64,000 nucleotides of DNA from Adenanthera pavonina (Eukaryota > Streptophyta > Magnoliopsida > Fabales > Fabaceae). The DNA is taken from assembly GCA_026686845.1 (NCBI GenBank), contig JAIVEN010000010.1:25022001-25086000 (forward strand), written 5' to 3'. Below are positions 10,907 to 21,407 of the stretch, one piece after another. A program made the position numbers and the translations under genes. Numbering within the stretch: the first letter of the stretch is position 1; each line of letters starts with the position of its first letter. The notes beneath the pieces were generated by a model. That model saw only the letters and a program-made list of their open reading frames with translations. It had not been told where the DNA came from and ran no database searches.

Positions 10907-13050
10907 ATGGCGAGAGTAAAGATCCCTGGAGCAGGACAAGCTGGAACTCGGCCAAAAAGAACGGTAAAATCTCAATATGCTACAAAGGAAGGAGAGAAAT
11001 CCAAGAGAAAGGCCGAACCCAGTAAAGCTACCCCTTCTAAACGCCAGAAATCATCATCCAAGGCAGATTCACAGAAAACTGCGGTCCCTTCGGCTGATAC
11101 TGCTACTGTGGCTTCCTCCTCTTCTACACAATCTGGAGAATTTGAGCTTACTACACTGCCACTTTGGAGCACTCCTGAGATTCAAGAAGAGTTTTCTGCC
11201 AAGTTTTCCAGCAAAAAGGTAATCAAGCCTCACTGTGTAAATATGGGGCAATTTTTGATATCCAACAACTTTGATGCTGCATTATGGTTGATGAGATACA
11301 AAAACCTGTTGGAAATTGCTGAAAAATATGATGATGAAGTAGTGAAAACTTGGTATGCCTCTCTTCAATATAACAGCAAGAAAAAGAAATGGGAGGTCAC
11401 TTTGAGATCAAGGACCATCTGGCTTGCTGATGAAACAATCAATGAAGTGCTGGAAATCCCAGGACAAGATGGGCTGAAAATTGACATCACAGCCTCTGGA
11501 TATATGGATGAGGCAAGCACAGCTGATGAAGAAGGTGGATCCTTTCTGAACTACAAAGAGAGCACCATCTTGGACACCTTATTCAGGAGAAGGGAGAACA
11601 GGCCAACAATAAATCTGTTGAAGCCCACAGACCTAAGTGTACAAGTCAGGATCCTGCACTATATAGTTTCCAGGATCATATTCAACAAGGGTGGCAGCTT
11701 CAATTTGATAACAAGGGCAGAGGCTCATGTGATGACTGCTATCATACGTGGGAAGCTGATTAACATGGGTCATATCATCCTCCAGAGAATGATAAAGGCA
11801 AGGGATCAAAGGAAGAATTCCACACTCCCCTATACTGCAATTATTTCAAGAATCCTGCAGCATGCTAGGATTCAACACATTGAAAAGGGGAAAGGGAAAC
11901 TTACTGAGGCATTCAAAGAGGAGGAACTGCAAAGGATGGGCATTGAAAGAGATGAAGGACGATGGGTTGGAAAGGGAGCAGGGAAATCTGAAGACCTGTT
12001 CTTTGTTACTGATGCATCCCTCCAACAAGAAGGAACTTCCGAGGCCCCTGGCAAATCTGTACCTCAGCCTTCTCAGCCAATCCCATCTCCCTCCAGGCCT
12101 ACTCATCCTCCATCCACTCCCTCCTCACGGGCCAAGCCAACAAAGGTCACTGAGTTGTTTGACAGTCTGTCAACACTCATTCTCAGCATAAGAGATGAGC
12201 AAAATGCCAAATTTGCTTATCTATAAGATCAGATCCATCAGTTGGCTGTAAATATGAAGATGGTGGCTGATGCCTATGAAGAGATAAGAAATACAATTCC
12301 TACCACTTCAGCTCCACCTCAGCCTGGTGTCCCTGAGCCTACTCTGTCTCCATCCCCTGTGCCTCCAAGTCCCTTCGAGATTGCCTCCTCTGACCATGAT
12401 GATGATGAGATAGATGTTGCTGGTGCAATGAGAACACCAAGTCCTGGTCCACCCTTGGACTATGGATTAGGAGAAGAAGGACTCCAAGATACAAGCCCTC
12501 ATGAGCCCATGCAAGAAGATGCTCAGGAATCAATTCTGTCAACTCAAGAAACTGAGCAAGTTGAAAGACTAGTTGCAGCCATTTCAAGCTCCTATATGCA
12601 AGAAGATGTGAGCACTGAAGAAAGGAGCCTTGTACCTGTTGTTGACTATGTTGCCATTGCTCACAATGCTCTACTGGAAGCTCAGAGGAGAAGACTGGAA
12701 GAAATGTTTCCTCCTGCTCAACCAGCTTCCTCTTCTCTAGCTGCCTATGGTCTTACAGAGGAACAAAGAGCTCAACTAGCCTTTCCAGACAGGCAATACA
12801 GGAGCTGCTGGAAATCTCTGATGAGGAAACAAGCACTGAGGCCCCAGCTGAACCTGAAATCCCTTTTGCTCCTGTGCCCCTTCGTGCTATTCCTGTCTCT
12901 CAGATCCCTCCTCTGGTTGATTTTGTTGGCCTTCCTGATGATGTCAAAAAGGGGGAGAAGTCTGGGTAAACTGGAAAGCCTGCTGCTGAGCAATCTGGTA
13001 AAGGAAAAGGGAAATCCTACAGCAAGAAGACCAAGTCCAAGAAGCAATGA
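10907..13050 (+). pseudogene. Copia copy 1 third ORF (non-envelope), interrupted
   Basis: Large extra ORF after pol; function unknown. Start ATG 10907 is preceded by a long spacer and matched in copy 2 and the relic. Before damage it had about 714 codons. Visible parts: basic Lys/Arg/Ser-rich N-terminus (residues ~10-55, nuclear-localisation-like); a conserved middle (~80-380) with a pattern I associate with plant 'transposon protein' domains (Transposase_32-like); a Pro/Ser-rich linker; a helical DEQNAKFA-to-AYEEIRN segment; an acidic Pro-rich region; a Lys-rich C-terminus. No signal peptide or membrane segment in the true frame. Damage: CAA-to-TAA at 12224-12226, a one-base loss near 12783, and CAA-to-TAA near 12967. 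Natural stop TGA 13048-13050. In the SIRE lineage this position holds an 'env-like' ORF, but envelope features are absent here. Confidence 0.75.
12946..12960 (+). other. Internal polypurine tract-like sequence
   Basis: AAAAAGGGGGAGAAG lies inside the 3' end of the third ORF, about 360 bp upstream of the main polypurine tract and almost identical to it. Copy 2 keeps it (minus strand, ~26448-26464), where it also codes for Lys-Lys/Arg-Gly-Glu-Lys. It could act as a second plus-strand primer or be coding coincidence. Confidence 0.45.
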
Positions 13051-13307
13051 TTGGAGATTTAGCTTAAGTCCTCTTGTTGTACTTTGTACTGTGTATTTGT
13101 GTTTTGGATTTGTTGTCTGAACTGGATTTAATGTTTGAACTTTGCTTATTGTGTTTCTGTACCAGCAACTCTCGATTAAATGAATGGATTCCTTTGTTGC
13201 AATGTTTTGTGCCTTAAGTCTGTTGATATCTTATGCATATGTTGAGGGGGAGCTTGTGAAAGCAAACCTAAGTACTAATCCAGTTTGTAAGTTGTTTTGT
13301 CATCATC

Positions 13308-13321
13308 AAAAAGGGGGAGAA
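13308..13321 (+). other. Polypurine tract, copia copy 1
   Basis: AAAAAGGGGGAGAA directly abuts the 3' LTR start. This is the expected RNase H-resistant primer for plus-strand DNA synthesis. The same tract precedes the 3' LTRs of copy 2 and the relic. Confidence 0.9.
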
Positions 13322-15202
13322 TGTTGAAACAAGAGTTTTGATGATTCCAAACCAGCATTTAAGAGCTTGGATTGAAGATATCAAAGGAGAGCAAAGTTGT
13401 TTCAAGTGGAGAGCAAAGTTGTTTCAAGTGAAGATTTTCTGAGTACTTTCTGTTAGATTTTTTGTAGGATCCTTTGTTTTTGTTATGACTGGGTAAAAGA
13501 TTTTGATTTGAAGAAAAGAAGTTTTCAAACTTTGATTTTATGTTAAAACTTCAAATATTTGAATAACACCCACAAACAGACGATGGTTGAAAAGTTTAAG
13601 CTAAACTGTCAAGTTGGAAATTCGAACTTTGCCTTTGGAAATTCAAATTTCGAGCTAAAACTGAATAAGTCTGAAGAGATGGCTCTCTGTCAGACTAATT
13701 TTGGCTGTTCAAAATTCGAATTTTCATCTAGTCTGAAAAGAGGCCTTTTGCTAACAGACGAACTTCACACTTTCAAAATTCGAATTTCAAGTAAAATGAA
13801 GTTTGTAAAAACCAAAGAAATTCGTCTGAAACTATGATAAAGTGCATCTGAAATCAAAATGAAATTGAGTTTGATAAATGCTCTCTGACAGACGAATTTT
13901 GAAGTTCCAACATTCGAATTTTCATATAAGTCTGAAAGATGCTTCTTTACAACAGACAAACTTTGAGTCTTCAAAATTCGAATTTCAAACAAAACAAAAC
14001 TTGAGAAAATGGAAGAAATTCGTCTATAACAATGTTAAAGTTCACCTAAGATCAAGAGTGATTTAAGTTTCAAAACTGCTCTCTGACAGATGAACTTTGA
14101 ACATTGAAATTCGAATTTCAGAAGCTAAGTTCTTGAGTCTATTAAAATGAAACATTGACATACGAATAAAAAGAACTTGCAACATTTGAATGATGAAATT
14201 AGTCTGAAAGAGTTTCTCTGACAGACGATTTCACTCTTTCAAAATTCGAATTTCGAAGAAAATAATCTACTGTGTCCATTAAACGTTCAATGGACAGACG
14301 AATTTTGGGGATCCAAAATTTGAATTTCGAAGGCACTGTAGAAAATTGAAAACACTGTTCACACTTAACCGAAAAACTTTCTTCTTGAAAATTCGTATGT
14401 CACATTGTGAAAATGTTTTGTAAGTTTCAAAATTCGAATTTCACTTCATGAACAGACGAACTTCGAGCTGTAACGTTGGAAGCTTTAATCTTCGGTTCCT
14501 TCGAAATTCGTCTGTTGACCAACCAAAATTCGAATTTCAGTATGTCAGAAACATTAAATGCGGTTAGTAAACGGATAGTTATTCAGAGTAACCGTTGAAT
14601 AACTTCCCCAACGGATAGATTTAGTCTCTAACGGATATTTGAGACCTAAATCTATAAATACAACATTTATTGAAGTTGTGGGTAACGAATCAAACCTGTG
14701 TATACCGAATTTCTGCTGAATCTTCTTCTCAAAAGCTTTTACCCTCTTAACTTCTAAACTTGTACTTAAACTTTCATATCCACTCTTTACAAGAGAGTTA
14801 TTTCATTGTAATCAATCTATTCTTCATCTGGGAGATAGATTTACTTGTGAGGGGTATTCACAAGGGGATTGGGAAGCACATAGTGAAAGTGCTTGGAAAG
14901 TTTGAGAGATCTCAGAAACAGAGCATACTCATGTACTATGACTTTAGCAAGAAGCCCACTGAAATTCTTGCTATATAGTGGACAAATCTCAAGAGGTGTC
15001 TTGGGGACTGGATGTAGGTCAAGTGAATAGACCGAACCAGGATAAATCACTGACTTCTCTTCTTCTTATCTTTACTTTTCACCTTGCTCTGTTTTACGCA
15101 TTGTTTTCATTATACTGTGATATCTTCACTTACTTCACTTTGTGCAGAAAAATTTCAAACTTCCCAATTCACCCCCCTCTTGGGAAGTCAGCCCTGCTAA
15201 CA
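13322..15202 (+). repeat. Copia copy 1, 3' LTR (1881 bp)
   Basis: Pairs with 3062-4923. It carries a 22-bp tandem duplication of GAGAGCAAAGTTGTTTCAAG at about 13386-13430 absent from the other LTRs, and about 34 substitutions, mostly transitions. Motif array, TATA box (14653-14660) and terminal CA are retained. Followed directly by target duplication AAGAT. Confidence 0.95.
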
Positions 15203-18200
15203 AAGATGTCTTAATGTCAAGTTCCAAAAGCAATGCTACCTCCCTAGCTAGCTTCTGCTTCCTTTATTATTGATTCTGATAAAAGATTTGAGGTTCCCTA
15301 GTTGAACCATATCACTGATTTTCATGTTCAAACAATCATCTTTATTGAGCTCTTAGTGGAAGTTTCTTCGAAATGGTCAAGCAAATAGATGAACTGACCT
15401 ACAAGTAATATATAGTAGAAAGTAAAAACCAGTAAGTTATGGTATACCCCTTTATCTTTTTATCATATTGGTCTGAATTTCAAATCTATCTGCTTCGTTG
15501 ATGCAGTTGTGAAGCTAAGTACAACACAACTTTGTTGATATAGAAATTGAACGATTCTAATATAATATACCAGCCCACCACTTTTTATATTATAGTTTCC
15601 TATGCTTAAACTACACCTTAAAAGCCTAAAAAAAATTCTTACTAGCCATCAAGATTAATGTTTTTTTATGTTTAGGATTAAACAGTTTCAAGTGAATCAA
15701 ACATCAAATCTTGCTTTCAATCTTCGGTTCAAATCTGTCATATTATAAATATTGGAGATTTGAATGAATAGTTGTTGAACTTCATTGATAATGATGGTTT
15801 CAATATATAGCCATCAATGTTGACACTTGTAGCACCATTCTTTTGTTGATTTACTCTACTGGGCAACATAGAAATGATGTGTTTTTCAAAGGATGTTCCC
15901 CTAATCTTTTATCTGTAATTGCAAAAACAGAAAAGATGTTTCTTATTTATAATTGCCGCAAGTAAAGGTCATATCAATAACTCAGATTCTTTCAATCTCA
16001 AAGAGTTTATCACATAATTGGTATACTGGAGCTGTTAAATAAGAAGAGTGTTAGTGACTCCGGGATGTTTTTTTTTTGTAGATTTTGGAAGTCATTATTT
16101 CTACAGATGCAGAATTGAAAGGCAGGTTTCAGAAGGAAAGATAAGAAGTTGCTCAGAAGCTCTCTGATGTCCATCTTATTTGAAAAATTATAGACCAACC
16201 AGTTCAGTACCCTCTTACCATAATTTGTTACAAGAAGGGTTAGCTACTTCAACAAGACAAAGTTTCCATCCACCAGTCTTCTCTTACTTTTGATATTAAA
16301 GTTTCAGCTCCATAGTTTGTATCCCTTTCTTTTGTATTGTATAGCTCTAGGACGTTGGGTTGATGTTTCTTTTACTTTTATATATCAATATAACATCCTT
16401 CTTACCTAAAAAAAAAATATAGAATAACATTATGACAATTAATTAATAGCTTATGTTTGGAGGTGATTTGCCACCAGTAAAACCATTTTTTTAAATTATT
16501 TGTATATCTCATTTGATTTTGGTAACAAAGATTGAACGCCTCAGTTTATTATAATATATGGTCACTCCAAACCATTTCGCTTGCTTAATTGGTTATGCTT
16601 CCCCATAGGCACTCTAAACCATAATATGCTAATTTTATGGTTACAAATTGGGAATAAGGGACGTCATGTTATTAATTGGCACTCTAAACCATAATATGCT
16701 AACATCAAATTTATAATAGGACTGGGGACCCAAACAAATAATTTTGAAGATGGATGTATTGTCTTTTAAGGGTTTGTAACAGTGAACTTGATGCTCTTTG
16801 ATTATGATTTTGCAGGATCAAAGGAAAGCTGTAAGCAATGGTTAGCTTAAAAGATTAAACGACACTATGCAGATGCTGTTTTAAAGGTATTCCCTAGTAC
16901 CAATGAAGCACTAGTGTATCTTTTTTCGTGTGCGCCAGAGACTCTCAACGTACTTTACTATCAGTACATGCAGAAGAAGAAAAATTCAAACATGTACTGC
17001 TCAAAAAATCGGACCAGATATTAAATCTATCAAAGCAGTAGTTTAAAATTAAATGGTTCAATTGAAATTAAATTAATGGTAATAAAATTGATAATATTTT
17101 AATTTTATATATTATGCAAAAAATTAAAAATAATATTAATAAGTTTCATAATCTAATATTAAAATCTAAATAAGTTAATATTAATCTATAATTATATTTT
17201 AAATTTAAAATAGTCAATTAATATTATTTTTTCATATTATTTGTTAAATAAATTTATTATTATTAATAATTATATGTTATAACAATACTTATACAATATT
17301 ATAATATAGAAAGAAAAAAGCTTATACAACTTGGAAGTAGTTTAAATACATATATAGGCCCCAAAACCCCCTCCTTTTCAAACAAAACACACACACACAC
17401 ACACACAACTTGTAAGTCTATGGACTCTGCTACTTTCATATGCAGATGGTGACACACCCCTTACACCTCCCCTTGTATGACATACATATCTTTTATACTA
17501 GTCAACTTAGCTTATATATATGATAAGCATGCCTTGAAGTTTGCACATAGCTCTGGTGCTCTTGGTGACTAACAAGGCATATAGATGCTTCATTTTCAAG
17601 ATTCACAAAACTATAGTCCTTGTAAGTTTTAATTCATTTCAAGACATGCCTTTTAAGTTTAATTTTCTATCCATATTATTTGGCTTGAAAGGTTGTCAAC
17701 TTATAAAATTTGCACTATGCTCCTCTAAATGATAACTCTTTTGTAGGGATTTATCATACAACAAACTAATTATAGCAGTGCCTAAATTTTTTATCACAAT
17801 TACCAAGTTTGAAATTCCTGTAAGTTTAATTTCTCAATACATATCTAGTTGCTATTAATAATTCCTATGTTAGTAAAACTATTGGAGGGCTATGATTGAT
17901 TTATGATAATTAGTCTTTTATTGTAAAATTATTAGAGGTCGAACTTTTAGTAGAGACTTTGCAAACTTTATATGCAACCTATAGGATAAGAGTATTGTTT
18001 TAATTGTTTCAATGAGCATTTTATATGTCTTATGTTTGAATTTTTGAACTTGTTTTGTGAAATACTATATTCTCACTTTTTTTGTTGGTTGTAAATATAG
18101 ATGTTCATGAATTTAAGATGTGTTTTATAAACTAGCAGACTTATACACAATTTTAGACATACTTGTTAGTTCAGAATCAATTTAATCTATGTTGTGCAAG

Positions 18201-18244
18201 GTGTAGAGTTGTTTATAATATACTCCAATCTCCTCTAGGTGGTC
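15203..18244. other. Host DNA between copia copy 1 and CACTA transposase
   Basis: No supported gene. Contents: the AAGAT target duplication; ordinary AT-rich sequence; a 25-bp direct repeat, GGCACTCTAAACCATAATAT plus GCTAA, at 16608-16632 and 16678-16702; an extremely AT-rich block at about 17040-17330; a CA microsatellite at about 17385-17407. Pieces near 16080-16180 and 16816 have intron-acceptor-like TTTTTTTGTAG / TTTTGCAG followed by short open stretches and may be decayed exons, but I recognise no protein. The 5' end of the downstream CACTA element should lie here, yet no terminus matching its 3' end was found. Confidence 0.5.
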
Positions 18245-21200
18245 ATGGATCGTAGTTGGATGAACGCTAGACGAATAAGTGCTGAATATGAGAATGGGTT
18301 AGAAATGTTTCTGGAATTTGCTTGAAGAAATGTTCCTGACAATAATGGAAGGTTTTATTGCCCTTGTATCAAATGTTTGAACGAGAGGCGACTAAGTGTT
18401 GCGAAAATTAGAGATCATGTAATTTGTTATGGGTTCAACAAGAGATATACACGATGGATGTGGCATGGTGAATTTGAAATGTCTAGTGACTGCCAAAAGG
18501 GGGAAGTTGATCTAGATATAGATGATCAACTAGAGGACATGATTCGTGATGTTGGAGTAGAAGCCTTTGAGCGAGCACATATATATGATAGCTTGTGTAG
18601 TGATGCAGAGAAGCCTTTTGTACCCGGGATGTACTAAATTTACATGGTTATCAGCTGTATTAAGATTAGTTAACTTGAAAGCGAAACATGGGTGGAGTGA
18701 TAAGAGTTTCACGAATTTGCTTGAATTGTTGAAAATCATGCTTCCAGAAGGTAATGAACTACTGGATCGTAACTATGAGGCAAAGAAAATATTATTCCCA
18801 ATAGGTATGGAGTATAAAAAGATACATGCTTGCCCGAATGACTGCATATTGTATAGAAATGAGTATGAAGGGTTACATGTGTGTCCAAAATGTGGGGCAT
18901 CACGCTACAAAGTGAAGGAGGATGGTGATTCTGATTGTGATATGAACATTAAGGGGCCTCCTATGAAGGTGTTATGGTATCTTCCAATAATACCAAGGTT
19001 CAAGCGCTTGTTTGCTAATGCAAAGGATGCAAAGAACTTAAGATGGCATGCAGATGAAAGGGTTTCTGACGGAAAGCTTCGACATCCGGCTGATTCCCCT
19101 CAATGGAAGGTTATCAACCAATTGTTTCCTAACTTTGGTGGTGAGTCAAGAAACCTTAGGCTTGGACTGTGTACGGATGGAATGAACCCTTATGGTAACA
19201 TGAGTAGTAAACATAGTTCATGGCCTATTCTTTTGGTGATTTACAATCTACCTCCTTGGTTATGTATGAAACGCAAGTACATCATGTTGTAGATGATGAT
19301 TTCGGGCCCAAAACAGCCAGGAAATGACATAGATATTTACTTGGGACCTTTGATTGCAGACTTAAAAATGTTGTGGGAGGAAGGTGTGGATGTGTTTGAT
19401 GTATTTTACAAGGAGACTTTTAAGATGTGTGCCATGATCTTTTGCACGATAAATGATTTTCCCGCATATGGAAACTTGTTTGGGTATAGTGTTAAGGGGC
19501 ATAAGGCATGCCCTATATGTCAAGAAGGCACACACTATCATCAACTTAAGTATGGAAAGAAGACAGTTTACCTTGCTCATCAGAGATTTCTTCGACGGAA
19601 CCACCCATATCGTAGATTGAAAAAAGCTTTCAATGGCTTACAAGAGTATGAAGATACTCCCAAGGCATTAAATGCAGAGCAAGTTTATCAACGGGTGAAA
19701 GACATTAATGTTATCTTTGGAAAGACTCAGAAGCTTGCAACGGAAAACAATTTATGGAAAAAGAGGTCTATCTTCTATGATCTTCCATATTGGCGAAGTC
19801 TTGAGGTCAAGCATAGTATTGATGTGATGCATGTGGAGAAAAATGTGTGTGATAGTCTTATCGGAACGCTTCTCAATATACAAGGCAAGACTAAGGATTG
19901 TGCGAATGCGAGAAATGATATGGTTGTAATGGGAATACGACAAGAGTTAGCTCCGCAACTAGTAGGTAAGAGGACTTATTTGCCCCCAGCTTGTCATGCA
20001 TTGTCCAAAAATGAGAGAAGAAGTTTTTGTGAGTGTTTACATGGTGTCAAAGTGCCCCAAGGGTATTCTTCAAATGTTAAAAGGCTTGTGTCAATGAAAG
20101 ATTTGAAATTAATCGGCTTAAAGTCTCATGATTGTCATGTCTTGATACAACAACTATTACCAGTGGCTATTCGCGACATATTGCCAAAAAAATTGAGACA
20201 TATTATAACAAGGCTATGCTTTTTCTTCAATGCCATATGTAGCAAAGTAATTGACCCTCAAGAATTAGATGAATTGGAAAATGATGCTGCTATTATCTTG
20301 TGTCAGCTTGAGATATACTTTCCACCTTCCTTTTTTGACATCATGGTACATTTAATGGTCCATTTAGTGAGGGAGATAAGGTTGTGTGGGCCTGTTTATT
20401 TACGATGGATGTACCTATTTAAGCGATACATGAAAATCTTAAAGGGGTATGTGAAGAATCCACATCAGCCTGAAGCATCAATTGTTGAAAGATATGTTGT
20501 TGAAGAAGCAGTTGAATTTTGTACTGAATACTTAATAGAAGCTGAAGCTGTTGGACTTCCAAAGTCTCGCCATGAGGGAAGAGGTGCTGGTAAGGGTACA
20601 CGGGGGTTAAGAGTGAAAAGCATAGGTCGTGAAGAAGTACTACAAGCACATCTATACATTTTGAATAACACTGATGAAGTTCAGCCTTACTTGGCTACCC
20701 ATAAAAGCATTATAAGAGAAAAAAACCCTCGGAAGAATGATAAATGGTTAGTGAATGAGCACAACAAGACTTTCAGATCATGGTTCAATGAACAGGTTAT
20801 AAATGATGATAATGTTTCTGATACAATAAGATGGTTAACCGATAGGCCATACTTTGATGTTGTATGTTGGAGTGGTTATGACATCAATGGGTATTCCTTC
20901 TACACAAAGGCCCAAGATGACAAGAGTACTATGCAAAATAGTGGGGTTATGGTAGTAGCAGAGTCAATGCATTTTTCAAGTTCGAAAGATAAAAACTCGA
21001 TATTGTCAGCCATATCTTATTTTGGAGTTATTGAAGAGATTTGGGAGATAGATTATACAAAATTTAAAGTGCCTGTTTTCAAATGTAAGTGGATTGATAG
21101 TAATAATGGTGTCCAAACAGATGAGTTAGGATTTACATTGGTGGATCTTAATAGGGTAGGTTATAAGGAGGAGCCTTTTATCATGGCATACCAAGCGAAA

Positions 21201-21407
21201 CAAGTATTTTATGTCATTGATCTGGCAGATAAAAGGTGGTAAGTGGTTCTACAAGGGAAAAGGGTGATTGTTGGTCATGAGAATGATGAATCAAATTTCA
21301 ATATTTGTGAGACTCCTTCTTTCTCATCGAGGCTACCTGAACTAAATGAAGAAGATGAAGTAGATGAAATACATGCCACAAGAGGATATCATAATGAAGG
21401 GATATAG
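18245..21407 (+). pseudogene. CACTA TNP2-type transposase, interrupted
   Basis: Transposase of the En/Spm family, which binds element ends and cuts and pastes the DNA in the nucleus. Start ATG 18245 begins MDRSWM, typical of the family. Domains: transposase-associated N-terminus with the FYCPCIKC zinc-like motif; Transposase_21 core (CPNDCILYRNEYEGLHVCPKCG, WYLPIIPRFKRLF, STDGMNP-like CTDGMNP, DVMHVEKNVCDSLIGTLL); then DUF4218-like (FFDIMVHLMVHLVREI) and DUF4216-like C-terminal parts. Breaks: TGA at 18323-18325, an extra T near 18613 shifting frame, TAG at 19290-19292, and TAA at 21240-21242 after which the frame stays open to TAG 21405-21407. The longest intact stretch, 19293-21239, keeps most of the core. 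Not expected to be active. Confidence 0.92.

Larger units (their letters stand above)
3062..15202 (+). mobile_element. Complete Ty1/copia LTR retrotransposon, copy 1 (Maximus/SIRE-like)
   Basis: A 12,141-bp element flanked by perfect 5-bp target duplications AAGAT (3057-3061 and 15203-15207). Order: 5' LTR, Met-tRNA-type primer-binding site, gag, pol (protease, integrase, reverse transcriptase, RNase H: the copia order), ~1-kb spacer, third ORF, polypurine tract, 3' LTR. Both LTRs start TGTTGAAAC and end GCTAACA. By eye the LTRs differ at about 34 positions plus a few small indels (~1.8%), so insertion is fairly recent. pol is open, but gag and the third ORF carry nonsense and frameshift changes, so this copy could not supply all its own proteins. 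Long LTRs plus an extra 3' ORF suggest the Maximus/SIRE lineage; that assignment rests on family knowledge, not a tree. Confidence 0.95.

Noticed and set aside
12242..13120. Apparent membrane segment (LLLCPFVLFLSLRSLLWLIL) suggesting an envelope protein
   Set aside because: It lies downstream of the one-base loss near 12783 and is read in the wrong frame. Copy 2 shows that the true frame there is Pro-rich and then Lys-rich, without a hydrophobic segment.
16010..16198. Possible decayed exon near 16080-16180
   Set aside because: Splice-acceptor-like sequence and a short open stretch only; no protein family recognised, so it is not listed as a gene.
21236..21246. GTAAGT at the TNP2 stop as an intron donor
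   Set aside because: The frame stays open and family-like (VVLQGKRVIVG) immediately after the TAA, so a point nonsense change explains it better than splicing.
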